Shown here piece after piece: positions 63,537 through 64,000 of a stretch of 64,000 bases of DNA. The stretch spans positions 1 through 64,000 of the forward strand of contig JBNKVM010000066.1 in NCBI GenBank assembly GCA_050299175.1, given 5' to 3'. Within the stretch, counting starts at the first letter, position 1; the number at the start of each line of letters is the position of its first letter. A program made the position numbers and the translations under genes. This DNA comes from JAPHTQ01 sp050299175 (GTDB lineage: Bacteria > Pseudomonadota > Gammaproteobacteria > Thiohalomonadales > Thiohalomonadaceae). Under the pieces are notes generated by a model. The model saw only the letters and a list, made by a program, of their open reading frames with translations, did not search any database and was not told the origin of the DNA.

Positions 63537-64000
63537 ATGACACGCATTGCAATCATCGGCGCATCGGGGCGCATGGGTAGAAACCTGATCGAAGCGGTAC
63601 ATCTTGCCGAGGGTGTTTCCCTAGGGGCGGCGATCGTACGTCCCGGTTCTTCGCTTATCGGTGCCGATGCGGGTGAGATGGCTGGTGTTGGTCCACTGGG
63701 CGTACAGATTGTCGACTCGCTGGAAGCCGCATGCGAACACTTCGATGTCCTGATCGATTTCACCCTGCCAGAGTCGACTGAAAAGAACATCGCCTTCTGC
63801 CGCGCCAACGGTAAGAAGATTGTTATCGGCACCACCGGGCTGAGCGATGGACAAAAGGCGGCATTGAAAGATGCCGCTAAGGATATTGCACTGGTCTTTG
63901 CTCCCAACATGAGTGTCGGCGTCAATCTGACGCTGAAGTTGCTGCAGATGGCGGCCAAGGTGCTGGGTGATGAGGTCGATATCGAGATCATCGAGGCACA
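63537..64000 (+). CDS. dapB: 4-hydroxy-tetrahydrodipicolinate reductase, 5' part (runs off window)
   Basis: The first 154 residues are visible. DapB reduces the DapA product in lysine and diaminopimelate synthesis. The dinucleotide site is MTRIAIIGASGRMGRNLIEAV, followed by DVLIDFTLPEST, IGTTGLSDGQKAAL and APNMSVGVNL, all family hallmarks. AGGAAAAG precedes ATG 63537. The dnaJ-(DsrE-like)-dapB order resembles the common dnaJ-dapB-carA neighbourhood. The other carbamoyl-phosphate synthase gene, carB, is at the left edge of the window. Confidence 0.95.
   Translation, partial: MTRIAIIGASGRMGRNLIEAVHLAEGVSLGAAIVRPGSSLIGADAGEMAGVGPLGVQIVDSLEAACEHFDVLIDFTLPESTEKNIAFCRANGKKIVIGTTGLSDGQKAALKDAAKDIALVFAPNMSVGVNLTLKLLQMAAKVLGDEVDIEIIEA

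Overview
This window comes from a gammaproteobacterium of moderately high GC. It is probably a Chromatiales-like, sulfur-oxidising relative. The chromosomal backbone carB-greA-yhbY-rlmE-ftsH-folP-glmM-tpiA-secG-tRNA-Leu, then metY-rimP-nusA-infB-rbfA-truB-rpsO-pnp, is the classic gammaproteobacterial order. The tmRNA tag ANDDNYALAA and the set ratA-ratB-bamE-fur-recN-nadK-hrcA-grpE-dnaK-dnaJ-dapB agree with this. A Tat-exported DsrE-like protein and a diheme peroxidase fit a sulfur-based, low-oxygen lifestyle, but the lineage is an inference from gene content only.

Layout. 1-9.5 kb: the end of carB (its first ~410 bases have a foreign composition), greA, a DUF4149 membrane protein, yhbY facing rlmE, ftsH, folP, glmM, tpiA, secG. 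9.56-10.1 kb: tRNA-Leu(GAG) followed by a tandem array of hairpins, tRNA 3' ends and terminators. 10.1-25.7 kb: an AT-rich promoter region, the 14-gene complex I operon nuoA-N and a DUF2818 gene. 25.9-34.7 kb: initiator tRNA-Met and the transcription/translation operon rimP to pnp. 34.8-37.3 kb: an unknown membrane protein, two methionine-salvage genes (mtnB, mtnC) and a thioredoxin-like protein. 37.5-48.7 kb: a complete type II secretion operon gspC-N. 48.8-50.4 kb: a PerR/Irr-type regulator and a cytochrome c peroxidase with a palindromic operator between them. 50.45-51.9 kb: ssrA (minus strand) with its own tandem 3'-end array, then smpB. 52.0-55.1 kb: a sodium-dependent transporter, ratA, ratB, bamE and fur. 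55.1-57.7 kb: recN and nadK on the minus strand. 57.8-62.8 kb: the heat-shock operon hrcA-grpE-dnaK-dnaJ with a perfect CIRCE operator and a sigma32-like promoter. 62.9-64 kb: the Tat-DsrE-like gene and the start of dapB.

The most unusual content is non-coding. First, the tRNA-Leu and ssrA genes are each followed by tandem units that combine a multi-hairpin block, a copy of the RNA gene's own 3' end, and a rho-independent terminator. The two arrays share a hairpin core, which lies in opposite orientation relative to the RNA gene. Second, at least five copies of a ~85-140 bp imperfect palindrome sit directly after stop codons, one of them inside the nuo operon. Third, two tiny ORFs inside the nuo operon overlap the start codon of the next gene. 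I saw no CRISPR array, insertion sequence or prophage.
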